Shown: positions 33,201 through 44,000 of the stretch, piece after piece | How the letters are laid out: each line of letters starts with the position of its first letter | Numbering within the stretch: the stretch's first letter is position 1 | Source of the DNA: Iris pallida | Taxonomy: Eukaryota; Streptophyta; Magnoliopsida; Asparagales; Iridaceae | Assembly: GCA_029216955.1 (NCBI GenBank) | Contig: JANAVB010031417.1 | Span: forward strand, 15,831,555 to 15,895,554 | DNA length: 64,000 bases | Direction: 5' to 3' | Translations under genes and position numbers: made by a program | The notes under the pieces: generated by a model | Database searches by the model: none | Told to the model about the DNA's origin: nothing | Seen by the model: the letters and a program-made list of their open reading frames with translations, nothing else

Positions 33201-34453
33201 TGTTCATACAACTTCTTTCATTAAACTTCTCCGAGCACACGCCTACTCGCAAACATATAACCCAAAAATCAAAATCATATTAGTTAACTCATTCAGATAA
33301 TCCCGAGCATGTGCAGCCGATCGAGTTGATAGGATGTGGATTAACAATGTATATGGTCATGCCTCTTTTTGTTCCCCTTCTTGTGACGAATAAGATCTTA
33401 AACATGATACTGAAATCCCCTTTAAATCATCGGAATGAGTAGACAAGACAAGGAGAGGTCACAACTTGTGAGTGGTCACCGAGTTTTGAAATGCAGTTAA
33501 AACGAGTAAAATACGATTAGGTCGTTTTCTAAACTCGCACCAAGTAGAGCCTCAACTTGCCTAATGGTCCTAGTAGGACTCTTAGCAGCCACAAACTTTA
33601 GATCCTGGATAAGAAGCAATTCTATGATCTATCAATGATATGCAATGCATAGGAATGAGAGCGTATCTTCATATAATATTACATCTGAGGGCCAAACCAA
33701 TCCCAAGGTTTCCTTTCCCAAATCACCTCTCCAAGTAAACATTCTTTATAGCACTGGATTGGATTAGAAATTTCATGACTATCCATCCAGGAGTGGACGG
33801 CTCACGAGTAGTGGTGAACCCTAGTACTCTTCAATTGCATAAATATACAACACTAAGACTAAAAAGTTGAATTGAAAGGAACTGAAGACTTCACCACTGC
33901 CACGTAGTGAGCTCATGAACAATTTTTCCATCAGTTGGTAGGAGGACGTATCTAAGATAGCCCTTCAAAACATTGGATCCCTCCCAGACATTCAAAAACA
34001 TCCCTCCCAAGAATTTCGTTAATTTCCTCGTCCCAGAATTCCTCCCAAACATTCAAAAACAAGTTTTTACCCCAAAACAGGCTAACATCTAATTAGGTCA
34101 GCCTCAAATCTGAAAACAGCAGCAGCAGGCATCGTCATCGGAGTTCCTCAAAAATTTCAGTCACAAAAATAGTATGTTGTTCCCTCATATTATTCCAAGT
34201 CTCTGACAGATATTTATCAATCAAATATAAATGAGATTCATTAACTTCTGTTTCAAATTTAAATCCGTAACATGAGCTCATCTTTAAAGCCCTATAAGAA
34301 CGGGGAACAAAACCCACTCATTGACTATCCTCGAAACAGTTTCATTTGCAAACAGGGCGCCCAAAGGCGAGATTCCACCAACTGCTTGTTGTCGAATTTG
34401 GATGCGGTGTTGGCGTATAATTTTGTTGGCAGAAAAAGTAATAACAAACTGTC

Positions 34454-34502
34454 CAGCTGTCCGTTCTCGAGTTAGTGTCCGCAGCTGGGGGGATCTTGCT
34501 TC
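34454..34502 (-). pseudogene. Broken copy of SEC23-like exon 5 in duplication copy B
   Basis: The minus strand reads E-A-R-S-P-Q-L-R-T-L-T-R-E-R, matching E-A-R-F-P-Q-L-R-T-L-T-P-E-R of the intact exon. A deletion of 104 bases relative to copy C (40929-41032 there) removes the rest of the exon and its stop codon. Upstream exons are absent here. Confidence 0.8.
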
Positions 34503-34552
34503 AAACAAACAAGATATGGACGAACAAAATCTTGAATGATAGCTCAGGCTCA

Positions 34553-35194
34553 CTAGCTCATGGAAGCGGCAGTTGCACTTAGGAACATTTCCTCCTCGCT
34601 CCCAACCCACCCACAGCTCTCACACTTGCACTCACCATGGTCCCACTGCCTCCCCCCTCCTCCTCTCCTAATCCTCTGCGTCGACGCCGCCGAGGCCTCC
34701 GGAACCCTAACCCTAATCCCCATCCTCACCAGAAGAGCCGCCGGCTTCACCGATTTCGTGCTCCTCTTCTTCGACGTCAACCCGACCCATCTCTCGACCG
34801 GCGCGCCCGGCGAGTCGATCGCGTCGCTCCACGCAGCCTCGCCTCTCCCCAGGAGCCTCGACCCGGCCACCTTCCCCCAGACCGTCGCGCTCCTCCTGCA
34901 CCTGAGCTCGAACTGCACCGCCGCGCCGCTCCGGCCGCCGCCTCCCAGAGCTTCCTTGAGAGGGTCCGCGCCGCCGCCGCCCCGGCACTCCAGGGAGGCC
35001 CGCTCGTCCCAGCGGGGCCCCTCGCCGGTGCCACCGCCGCACGGGAGCTTCCGGGTGTCGACGCGGATCCTCTTGCCGCCTCCGATGGCGATGTAGTACC
35101 TCACGAAGAGGTGGCTACCGGCTGCCGCCGGGGGAAGGACGTCGAGGTTCGCTAGTCTCACGACGGCTACGTCACATTGGAGTAGTCGAGCCAT
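34553..35194 (-). CDS. C2-domain protein, intronless (213 aa)
   Basis: The ATG at 35194-35192 opens M-A-R-L-L-Q-C-D-V-A-V-V, followed by L-F-V-R-Y-Y-I-A-I-G-G-G-K-R-I-R-V-D-T and P-R-W-D-E-R-A-S-L-E-C. Next come V-Q-F-E-L-R-C-R-R-S and V-A-G-S-R-L-L-G-R-G-E-A-A-W-S, then W-V-G-L-T-S and A-L-L-V-R-M-G-I-R-V-R-V. This strand pattern fits small plant C2-domain proteins, which bind membranes, often with calcium. The usual aspartate loops are not obvious, so calcium binding is doubtful. The last ~50 residues are basic with a C-K-C-E-S-C-G-W motif that I do not recognise. GC content is far above the neighbours, as in many intronless monocot genes. Opposite-strand ORFs are shadows. Confidence 0.72.
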   Translation of the reverse strand: MARLLQCDVAVVRLANLDVLPPAAAGSHLFVRYYIAIGGGKRIRVDTRKLPCGGGTGEGPRWDERASLECRGGGGADPLKEALGGGGRSGAAVQFELRCRRSATVWGKVAGSRLLGRGEAAWSDAIDSPGAPVERWVGLTSKKRSTKSVKPAALLVRMGIRVRVPEASAASTQRIRRGGGGRQWDHGECKCESCGWVGSEEEMFLSATAASMS

Positions 35195-35283
35195 TGATGG
35201 TATTGATGAGCTTAGGAGAGTTTGGAAGAAATGTTGATTATAATTAGGAAGATTTGTTGGTGAAGAGTGAAGAATGGAGCGAT

Positions 35284-35298
35284 GTATATATATATATA
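35284..35298 (-). promoter_or_regulatory. Candidate TATA box of the C2 gene
   Basis: A TATATATATATA run about 90-105 bases upstream of the ATG, well placed for a short 5' UTR. Confidence 0.5.
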
Positions 35299-36343
35299 GG
35301 AGGGGGGAAGTGGAGTAGTGGCATTGTGTGGATAGAGATCCGAGGAGGAGGTCTTACGTTGGAGATTTGGGAAATGACCCCTTGCAAAACACCAAAGGCC
35401 ATTAATGGAAGAAAAGCCAATTTTACAAATAGGACGGGGTTAGAAGGAAGCAAATTTTTGAGACTGATATCTTGTCCCTATAATTAGCCCGCACTTTTGA
35501 TCCGCAGCCACATGTTGACATCTCATAGTGTAAGCCCAGAGCACGGGCGAGGTGGACGTCCTGAATCTCCAATTTTGAAAGGTCTTCCATAATTTTAAAA
35601 TAGATTAGATAAATTATAAATAAACAAAATTAAAACAAAGGCTCAATCTGGCAACAACAAAAAAGTCAACGAAAAAAGGCCCAAAATTCTAGATTTTGTC
35701 CTAGGTCCCATAAATTATAGGACCAGTCGTGACCTCCCATTGGAGGGGAATCAAATTTTCGCGGGGTGGGCTGGGGTGAGCTCCACAGGTTGCAGGAAAA
35801 AAATGGACCAATAGAGGGAGGACAACTCCTACCGGGCCAAATATGATTCTTCTTTCACACCAAGATGGTCAAATTTGTTCATCTATTTTGTACATGAAGA
35901 CGCATCAATTTTATCACTACTTTCTTCTAATTTAGCTTATAAATTATCTAATTTAAACATTTAATAGACTTTATTTTAACCAATCAGATTTTTTCCCCCA
36001 GCTACCTAATGGTTATAATATCAATTTGATGTAGAATAAACCCGAACAAAATAAGACTATAAAATTCATTAGAGATTTATGGATTTACAAAAGCTTTAGG
36101 GTCTTTCTGTTTGGAAATAACATTTTTTTATCGATTCTAGGATAATTTTGAGCCAGTTGTTTATGAAATGTTTAAAAAAATTTATGCTTGGTATTTTTTT
36201 AGACACTAATTTTGGTCGGCTTAAACCCTCTCTTCCCAAAACCAGTATAGTGTAATTTTTAGTGTCTTTATAAACACCATAAATCGATAGATTTTGAATG
36301 TTTATATTATTTTATTTCATTTATACCCTCGTCAAAAAATATA

Positions 36344-36875
36344 GGGATATTTTAGAAAATGCCTGCATTCAAATTATTGAAACTTACATATACCCCCACT
36401 TTTTTAAAAAAAAGCTAGTAAATGCCCCTCTTCCTTGGTATGGAACAAATAACATTTTAAAATCGAAAATGATATTTGGCCCGCCGGCGGGCTAGCCCGC
36501 ACGCCGGCGTGGCACTCCCCCATTGGCTCCCCCTATTCGCGTGGGGCCCATGCCGGCGCCCTGCCAATGGGGGAGCGCCGCGTGGCCGCGGGCTAGCCCG
36601 CAGGCGGGCCATGTAGCACCGCCGTCAAAGTGCCACGCCGGCGTGCGGGCTAGCCCGCCGGCGGGCCAAATATCATTTTCGTTTAAGATATATCCCCACT
36701 ATTTAATTAAAATTTTGGCTGATTTACAAAGGAATGAGGACATTTGTTATTTTTTTAAGTGGGGGTATGTGCTAGTTTATATATTTTGAATATGGACTTT
36801 TTTTATTTTTTTATTTTAAGTGGAGGTATATGCTAGTTTCTATATTTTGAATATGGACATTTGCTAAAATATCTC
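36344..36875. mobile_element. Mutator-type MITE (532 bp) holding a perfect 52 bp GC-rich inverted repeat
   Basis: The ends GGGATATTTTAG and CTAAAATATCTC are inverted. AAAAATATA flanks both sides (36335-36343 and 36876-36884), a perfect 9 bp target duplication. Copy A shows the empty site. Inside, 36464-36515 and 36630-36681 are exact reverse complements (52 bases each), very GC-rich against an AT-rich shell. Confidence 0.88.
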
Positions 36876-38025
36876 AAAAATATAATTTCAACTACCACAT
36901 AAAATAGTCTAATACCCTATTTTCTTTTTCTCGTTTGCAATATTCCTTCCTCCAATCGGCAAAATTTAATATCAATAAACGACATGAATTTACTATCTAA
37001 GAATATTTAGGTTGGTCATGAATTCCTAATCACATAATTTGTCTGACAACAGACAATAAAATAATCTTGCTTTAGAAGGACTTTTATTTATATATGAACA
37101 CATAAATAATTTTATTCTTTTAAAGAACTTTCACAACCGCTTTCTCATGAATTAAAGTTCAATACTACATAACATAAGTTGGACTGGTTTAAAAGTTTAA
37201 TGAATTAACAAACATAAGTTGGACTAGTTTAAAAACTACTACTTAAAAAAAAAAAAAAATCAAATCTCTCGTATGATCGTATCGTAAACAGTACTTTAAA
37301 AATACCTCATAATAATCATTGCTCTAGCAATTGCCAAGAAGAACAGTTTTTTGAAAAATTATTAAATGTTGTCGCGTGTTGATAGAACTTTCGGTTGGAT
37401 GGTTGTGATGTATCTATTTGAAAGTTCGATACACTTTTTTTGCAACAAATGCAGACTAACTACAGCTTTTGGAACTCTAATAGGTGGCAGCCATCCAACC
37501 GAAAGGACAAGGGGCTTGCTAATTATGTTCCATCGAGAGAGTCGACAACTAAATGGAAGTTTGAGTTGGAGTTAGAAATGGGTGGGTATTGTGGTGGGGA
37601 AGCTAGCTAGTGATGGTGCCAAGTGGAGAGTACTCGGAAGTGTTGGTTCGTTTCAGCTTCGTTTCAATTCAAAGGGAGGGACTTTTTGACCGGTTCTGAT
37701 TAGGAATCAGACTTATAATTATTAGTCATGGGTCGGCAGCAACGATTATCAATCAATCGATCGATCGATCGATCGATAATTATTTGAGAAACCTGCCATT
37801 GCCCACATTGATATCGACTGTCACGATGACCAGGTGTCGCATATATATTTTTAGTGGTCTCTGCTGTTCTTGACTCATTACTGATTTTTGCATGCACTGC
37901 ACGCTGCCTTCGTCCATCTAGAAGTAGAAACAAATGTTGTTGCATAATAAGCCTGTCCCTGGCTTTATTAGGTTGAAGTTTCCAGGAGAACTTTTTCAAA
38001 GGCCGATTTAAAATCAATATTATTA

Positions 38026-38994
38026 CAGAAAATTTACTGTAACGATAAAAAGAAATAGAAAATTGTATAAAACAATATAAGTTTTGAGGAATTATATACA
38101 ACGAAAGCATCCGACAAATTGAATGGCGGAAATTGGACATGTCCAATTTCCGCCATTCTGTATGTTGGATCTTGAACACTTGTCCAATTTCCGCCATTAG
38201 GTATGTAGGAATTTGAGCAATTTGGGTTGGTTTCTTTATTGGTTTGGGTTTTACTTATTTTGTTTGGTTCATTCGATTTGGTTTGGTTTATTCTATTTTC
38301 GTTTTTTTTTATAGTAAGTAATATGGTTTTGCTTATTAGGTTTAGGTTTTTTAGTTATTTGGTTTAGGTTGATTTTTTAGTTATTGGGTTCATATTGGTT
38401 TTGTTGTTGTTGAGTCTAACGGCTAGTCCAACGGTTTAGGTTGGTTTAGGTTATTTTTTTGTTGTTCAGAAATATGTACAAACACTATTAATTCTTGGTG
38501 GTGGTGGAGTGACATAAATACTAATATATGGTGATTGTACATTAACTTCAAGAATAATTAATTTTCATGCTTGTTCACTATCTAAAAAATCAAACCAAAC
38601 CGTTGGACAAGCCGTTAGACTCAACAACAAAAAAATCAATATGAATCCAATAACTAAAAAACCAACCTAAACCAAATAACTAAAAAAAACCTAAACCTAA
38701 TAAACCAAACCATATTACTTACTATCAAAAAAACGAAAATAGACCGAATGAACCAAACAAAATAAGTAAAACCCAAACCAGTAAAGAAACCAACCCAAAT
38801 TGCTCAAATTCCTACATACCTAATGGCGGAAATTGGACAAGTGTTCAAGATCCAACATACAGAATGGCGAAAATTGGACATGTCCAATTTCCGCCATTCA
38901 ATTTGTCGGATGCTTTCGTTGTATATAATTCCTCAAAACTTATATTGTTTTATACAATTTTCTATTTCTTTTTATCGCTACAGTAAATTTTCTG
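38026..38994. mobile_element. Fold-back Mutator-type element (969 bp, arms of about 415 bp)
   Basis: Begins CAGAAAATTTACTGTAACG and ends CGCTACAGTAAATTTTCTG. ATATTATTA occurs on both sides (38017-38025 and 38995-39003), a perfect 9 bp target duplication; copies A and B show the empty site. The left arm (about 38026-38440) pairs with the right arm (about 38590-38994), with few mismatches. The same 57-residue peptide can be read from both arms on opposite strands, which shows the ORFs are hairpin artefacts. Confidence 0.92.
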
Positions 38995-39083
38995 ATATTA
39001 TTAGCCTCCTCCTCTCCCAATAAGCATTAACCACTTGAATCAATACACACACTTTTGACAACTTTTATTTGTTTTATATAGTG

Positions 39084-39525
39084 CAAGGTTCGCATTATCG
39101 ATGTCGGACCCTTGATATCGACAATATCGATATCGGTATTGGTAGTTTCGGATCGGAGAATCAATTTTCATTTTGGTATGGAAAACAAAATAATTATTAA
39201 AAATTTAGAAAATAATATTTTTATATATTTTAGATATATTTTAAGTATAGTATGTGTTATTTCTTAATAGTTTTAAAATTCAATAAAATAATAGTCATCC
39301 TTTTTTATTGGTTTTACCTGCCATAAATAATTTTTATTTATTTATATGTCTTTACACCATTGCTATTGGTCTTTTCATGCAACTTTGTATACCGTATTGA
39401 CTGGAAAAGATATCACAAACTAGGTATCGGTCAGCATCGATAACGGTCGATATCGGATCGGGACATGTTAAATTGTATCGGCCTCGGCAGTCCCGGATCG
39501 GTATCGAATGATACTGCAAACTATG
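39084..39525. mobile_element. hAT-like MITE in copy C (442 bp)
   Basis: Same element and same 8 bp flanks (ATATAGTG at 39076-39083 and 39526-39533) as in copy B. Confidence 0.78.
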
Positions 39526-39778
39526 ATATAGTGTTTACAACTGTGTAGTCTGTCTAAGGACATCTTCTTCTTTCATTAAACTTCTCCGAGCACACGTCTA
39601 CTCACAGACAGATAACCCAAAAATCAAAATCATATTAGTTAACTCACACAGATAACCCCGAGCATGTATCAAAATCATATTAGTTAACTCACACAGATAA
39701 CCCCGAGCATGTGCAGCTGATCGAGTTGATAGGATGTGGATTAACAATATATATGGTCATGCCTCTCTTCCGCCCCGC

Positions 39779-39779
39779 C

Positions 39780-39812
<33 letters not shown>
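39779..39812. repeat. Poly-C tract
   Basis: About 32 consecutive C followed by T. Copy B has only a short C/T run at the matching place, so the tract expanded after duplication or its length is an assembly approximation. Confidence 0.85.
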
Positions 39813-40937
39813 TTTTTTTGTGACGAATAAGATCTTAAACATGATACTGAAATCCCCTTTAAATCATCGGAACGAGTAGACAAGACAAGGAGAGGTCACA
39901 ACTTGTGAGTGGTCACCGAGTTTTAACATCAGTTAAAACGAGTAAAATACGATTAGGTCGTCTTCTAAACCCGCACCAAGTAGAGCCTCAACTTGCCTAA
40001 TGGTCCTAGTAGGACTCTTTGCAGCCACAAACTTGGATCCTGGATAAGAAGAAATTCTATCAATGATATGCAATGCATAGGAATGAGAGCGTATCTTCAT
40101 ATAATATTACATCTGAGGGCCAAACCAATCCCAAGGCTTCCTTTCCCAAAGTACCTCTCCAAGTAAACATTCTTTATAGCACTGGATTGGATTAGAAATT
40201 TCATGACTATCCATCCAGGAGTGGACGGCTCACGAGTAGTGGTGAACCCTAGTACTCTTCAATTGCATAAATATACAACACTAAGACTAAATTAGAGAAA
40301 AAAAAAATTAACGAAAGTTGAATTGAAAGGAACTGAAGACTTCACCACTGCCACGTAGTGCGCTCATGAACAATTTCTCCATGAGTTGGTTGGAGGACGT
40401 ATCTAAGATAGCCCTTCAAAACATTGGATCCTTCATCTCAGGGTTCCTCCCAGACATTCAAAAACATCCCTCCCAAGAATTTCGTTAATTTCCTCGCCCC
40501 AGAATTCCTCCCAAACATTCAAAAACAAGTTTTTACCCCCAAACAGGCTAACATCTAATTAGGTCAGCCTCAAATCTAAAAACAACAGCAGCAGGCGTCG
40601 TCATCGGAGTTCCTCAAAAATTTCAGTCACAAAAAATAGTATGTTGTTCCCTCATATTATTCCGAGTCTCTGACAGATACGTATCAATCAAATATAAATG
40701 AGATTCATTAACTTCTGTTTCAAATTTAAATCCGCAACATGAGCTCATCTTTAAAACCCTATAAGAACGGGGAACAAAACCCACTCATTGACTATCCTTG
40801 AAACAGTTTCATTTGCAAACAGGGCGCCCAAAGGCGAAATTCCACCAACTGCTTTTGTTGTCGAATTTGGATGCGGTGTTGGCGTATAATTTTGTTGGCA
40901 GAAAAAGTAATAACAAACTGTCCAGCTGCCGACATTT

Positions 40938-41075
40938 CTAGCTTGGCTCTGGAGGAACCAACTTGAGGCTACGCATCCACTCGCATAAGCTGTAATCGTC
41001 AAAGTGAATGAAGCTGCTCTTAATCCTTGCCCTCCGTTCTGGAGTTAGAGTTCGCAGCTGGGGGAATCTTGCTTC
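40938..41075 (-). CDS. SEC23-like exon 5 and stop
   Basis: 45 codons plus TAG (40940-40938), beginning E-A-R-F-P-Q-L-R-T-L-T-P-E-R-R-A-R. The acceptor is TTTCAG. The block F-D-D-Y-S-L-C-E-W-M-R-S-L-K-L corresponds to the conserved D-D-V-S-L-x-x-F-M-x-H-L-K-x-L end of SEC23. Confidence 0.85.
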   Translation of the reverse strand, partial: EARFPQLRTLTPERRARIKSSFIHFDDYSLCEWMRSLKLVPPEPS

Positions 41076-44000
41076 CTGAAAGTTATACAACCTTCCACTT
41101 CAGTGAAAATGTTTTTAATATAATAGTCAGCTCATGATACTTTTGTCCAAAATGGCGACTGGCTCAAAATATAACAAGTAGATATTTTGGTAAAACTTAA
41201 TGATTTCCTTCAACTTTCACCTCCTCTAAATTTTTGTTGGGTGGAAGTTAACTCCATCTGAGCAACCATCATAATACTAGAAAACGAGCCCACCTGGAAA
41301 AGATTCATACCTGTTCATAAGGAGGATCTTTATGAGCTGGTATTAATCGAGAAACAAAGTATCTTGCCGGAGAGCTCCCCTCCTGAGTAAACAGTCGGAT
41401 CAAATCGTGAGAACACCACGATTGAGAAACCAAGGGCTAAAGTGAAACTTACACATGTATAAAATTACCAAGGCAACGAGCATATAGATATATTACTGGG
41501 AACAAGCTAAACCCTTTCAGCATTGGCAAAAATTACACACAAAAATTCAGAAATTACTGAATTAGAAGTCCAGAATCATTTTATGAGCACATATAGATGT
41601 ATAAATTAAATAGGAGGATATAGAACAGTGTATGAATATATATCATCACACCATGGAAATACAGTATGCCGGTAATTAAATTCTTTAATGAATATCCTGC
41701 ACCTATTACATAAATTAATCGAAAGCAAGTTCTACATAGCACACTGAAATATTTAATATATGGAATGTACGAACCTCACAGTTTGTGAACAAATGACAAG
41801 GAGAGAATATTTAAAAAATTATTCAGTCTAGTGTTCTTTCCTCTAGTGTAATATTTAATATATGGAATGTACGAACCTCACAGTTTGTGAACAAATGACA
41901 AGGAGAGAATATTTAAAAAATTATTCAGTCTAGTGTTCTTTCCTCAAGTGTGCTTGTAAGTTGTAAGACTTATCTTTATTAAAGGGGGTAGTTTATCAAT
42001 TATGATTGATTTCAAAAAGCAATTTAAAGTGCAAAAAAGATAATGGAAGGGGATAAAAGACAAACTTTGAAAGCAAGGATCCTTGGAGCAGGAAATCGAT
42101 GTTCACTGAGTTCTTCTGCCAACGTTCTGCAAGCTGCTAAAGCTGCTGCACTTGCCCCTTCTTGAACTGCAAGTTCAGCACCCTGAAGGAAATGACAAGG
42201 AACTATCAATGATTTTGAAATCATGTTAAGAAATTAGAACAGTAAAAATATCATAGTTGGAACATTCTTATTAATTTCAACCTAATGTCTGAGCATAAAC
42301 TAAACTGAAACATGCAATAAACCGTATTAAAAAAAGTTAAAAAAAATAAATCCTCTAGTTCTGTTAGGTTATTCTAAGGTCATGCAATACTCGTGCCAGT
42401 ACGTCAACACGGCCGTCTCCGTTCCTCCTTAGCACGAATCAGTCCCGGTTTCCAGACGACCGTTCGAGGAACGCAAAAACCTTGTGCACAAATTGTCCAT
42501 GGTCATACAAATGTGTGAACGGTTAAAACTATAAAACACATACATGGTACAAAAACTGAATTAACTATGCAAATCTCTAATCAGCGTTATACCACAACAC
42601 TTTCTTCTGCATTACCAGATTCCTCGAGGCATCGTTCGTACTTCCATTCTTTCAAATCTAGAAATGTCTACCTTGGCGACTCAACGATCCCAAACCTTTC
42701 CATATTTTCATTCTTTCTGAAACCACAACACTATACTCCACAAGATAACATAATTACAGTAGTACAAAATCCATGTCAATGTCTATAACAGCAGGCTAAT
42801 ATTCCATGTTCTATACGTATCTATACAGCAAGTTGACGACAAGAACATTACTCTCTTTTAACCTACAAAAAACCCCATCCTTACTTTGCACTCAACCTTG
42901 AGTTATACGCATCTCTCTTTTGAGAAGAATATTACCTCTTTTAACCTACAAAGACCCCCATCCTTATTTTGCACTCAACCATGAGTTATACGCATCTCTC
43001 TTTTGAGATTCATGTAATGAGAGAGCAATGAATAAATGGATGGCTAATAGGGGCCTTGATGTGAACCAATTTAGATTTTTTTTTAGATAGAAATTATTTT
43101 TATTTGTTTTATTGGTTATAATTTTAAGTTATCTTAGGGATGAGCCTTTAGAGAGTGGCTTTATCTTCTTTTTATTTCTTGAGAGTCTATAAATATTTTC
43201 TAAGTTTATAAATTATTCATTGAAGAATTGAAGAATGAGAAATTTATTTTTGAGTCTGAATGGTGCGATGCCAAAACCTTGAAGTAGATCTCTATCTAAT
43301 TTACTTCTCTGCTTCCGACGTTGACATGAATCGAGCATCGAGTACAAAAGTCACGTAATCGAGATCCAACACAACCTGCACGTTTCCAAAATCGGATATT
43401 TTTATTTATAATCAATTGTGATTTTTATATTTTTATCATAATTTTTGCAATAAATTGATAGTAGTTAATTGTTCACATTTCATTTAAAACTTACGTGTCA
43501 AATTCTTCCCAAACCCCAATTTTCATACTAATGATATTTTATACAAGGTTTTCATCCTGCGTCAAATAGGTATCCAAGTTCTAGGTTAGCAAAAAAATTA
43601 TACATAGGTAAAGACCTAAGAGAATAATTAAGATTCAATGTAAAACTAATATATAGATTATGACGACTTGTCTAAAAAGATTGGCGATCAATACAAAAAG
43701 AAGCAAGATGAACTTCGTAATTCAACTCAAATTAAGAGACTAATAGTTGACTTATCTACACAAATAGAGTCCAACCAAGAGCCAACCATATTCTTAGAGT
43801 GTCCATTAGTTAAATCTAATGAAGCTATCAAAGTTGAGACACAAATTAGGTCCGTAGTTGAAATTAGGTCCAAGTTTAGAACAAAAGTCAACTTTGACGT
43901 TTATATATCATCATTAGAAGAATTAAATAGGTTATTTGACCAATCCAATGAATTTAAAAAACCTATTAAGTCTTCCAAATATTTTAAACTTGTCCTAATA

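Larger units (their letters stand above)
30075..34502. repeat. Segmental duplication copy B (homologous to 37340-41075)
   Basis: Collinear with copy C from TTTTTGAAAAATTAT to the end of the SEC23-like last exon. It is interrupted by copy-specific insertions at 30136-30852 and about 32025-33200. It lacks the 969 bp hairpin element of copy C. Homology ends at 34502, the position matching the first base of SEC23 exon 5. Confidence 0.88.
35512..41075. repeat. Segmental duplication copy C, contains the SEC23-like 3' flank
   Basis: This copy is joined to the intact SEC23-like gene, so it marks the original location. It matches copy A at its left part (35512-38020) and copy B at its right part (37340-41075). 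Insertions at 36344-36875 and 38026-38994 are private to it. Apart from the SEC23 last exon and 3' UTR I see no gene. Confidence 0.88.

Noticed and set aside
34560..35155. Two long plus-strand ORFs (178 and 172 codons) across the C2 gene
   Set aside because: Expected in very GC-rich sequence. Only the minus frame shows a domain pattern and a suitable start with an upstream TATA.
37700..39023. Two ORFs giving the same 57-residue peptide on opposite strands (37700-38197 minus, 38823-39023 plus)
   Set aside because: They are the two arms of the fold-back element; the identity reflects the hairpin, not two genes.
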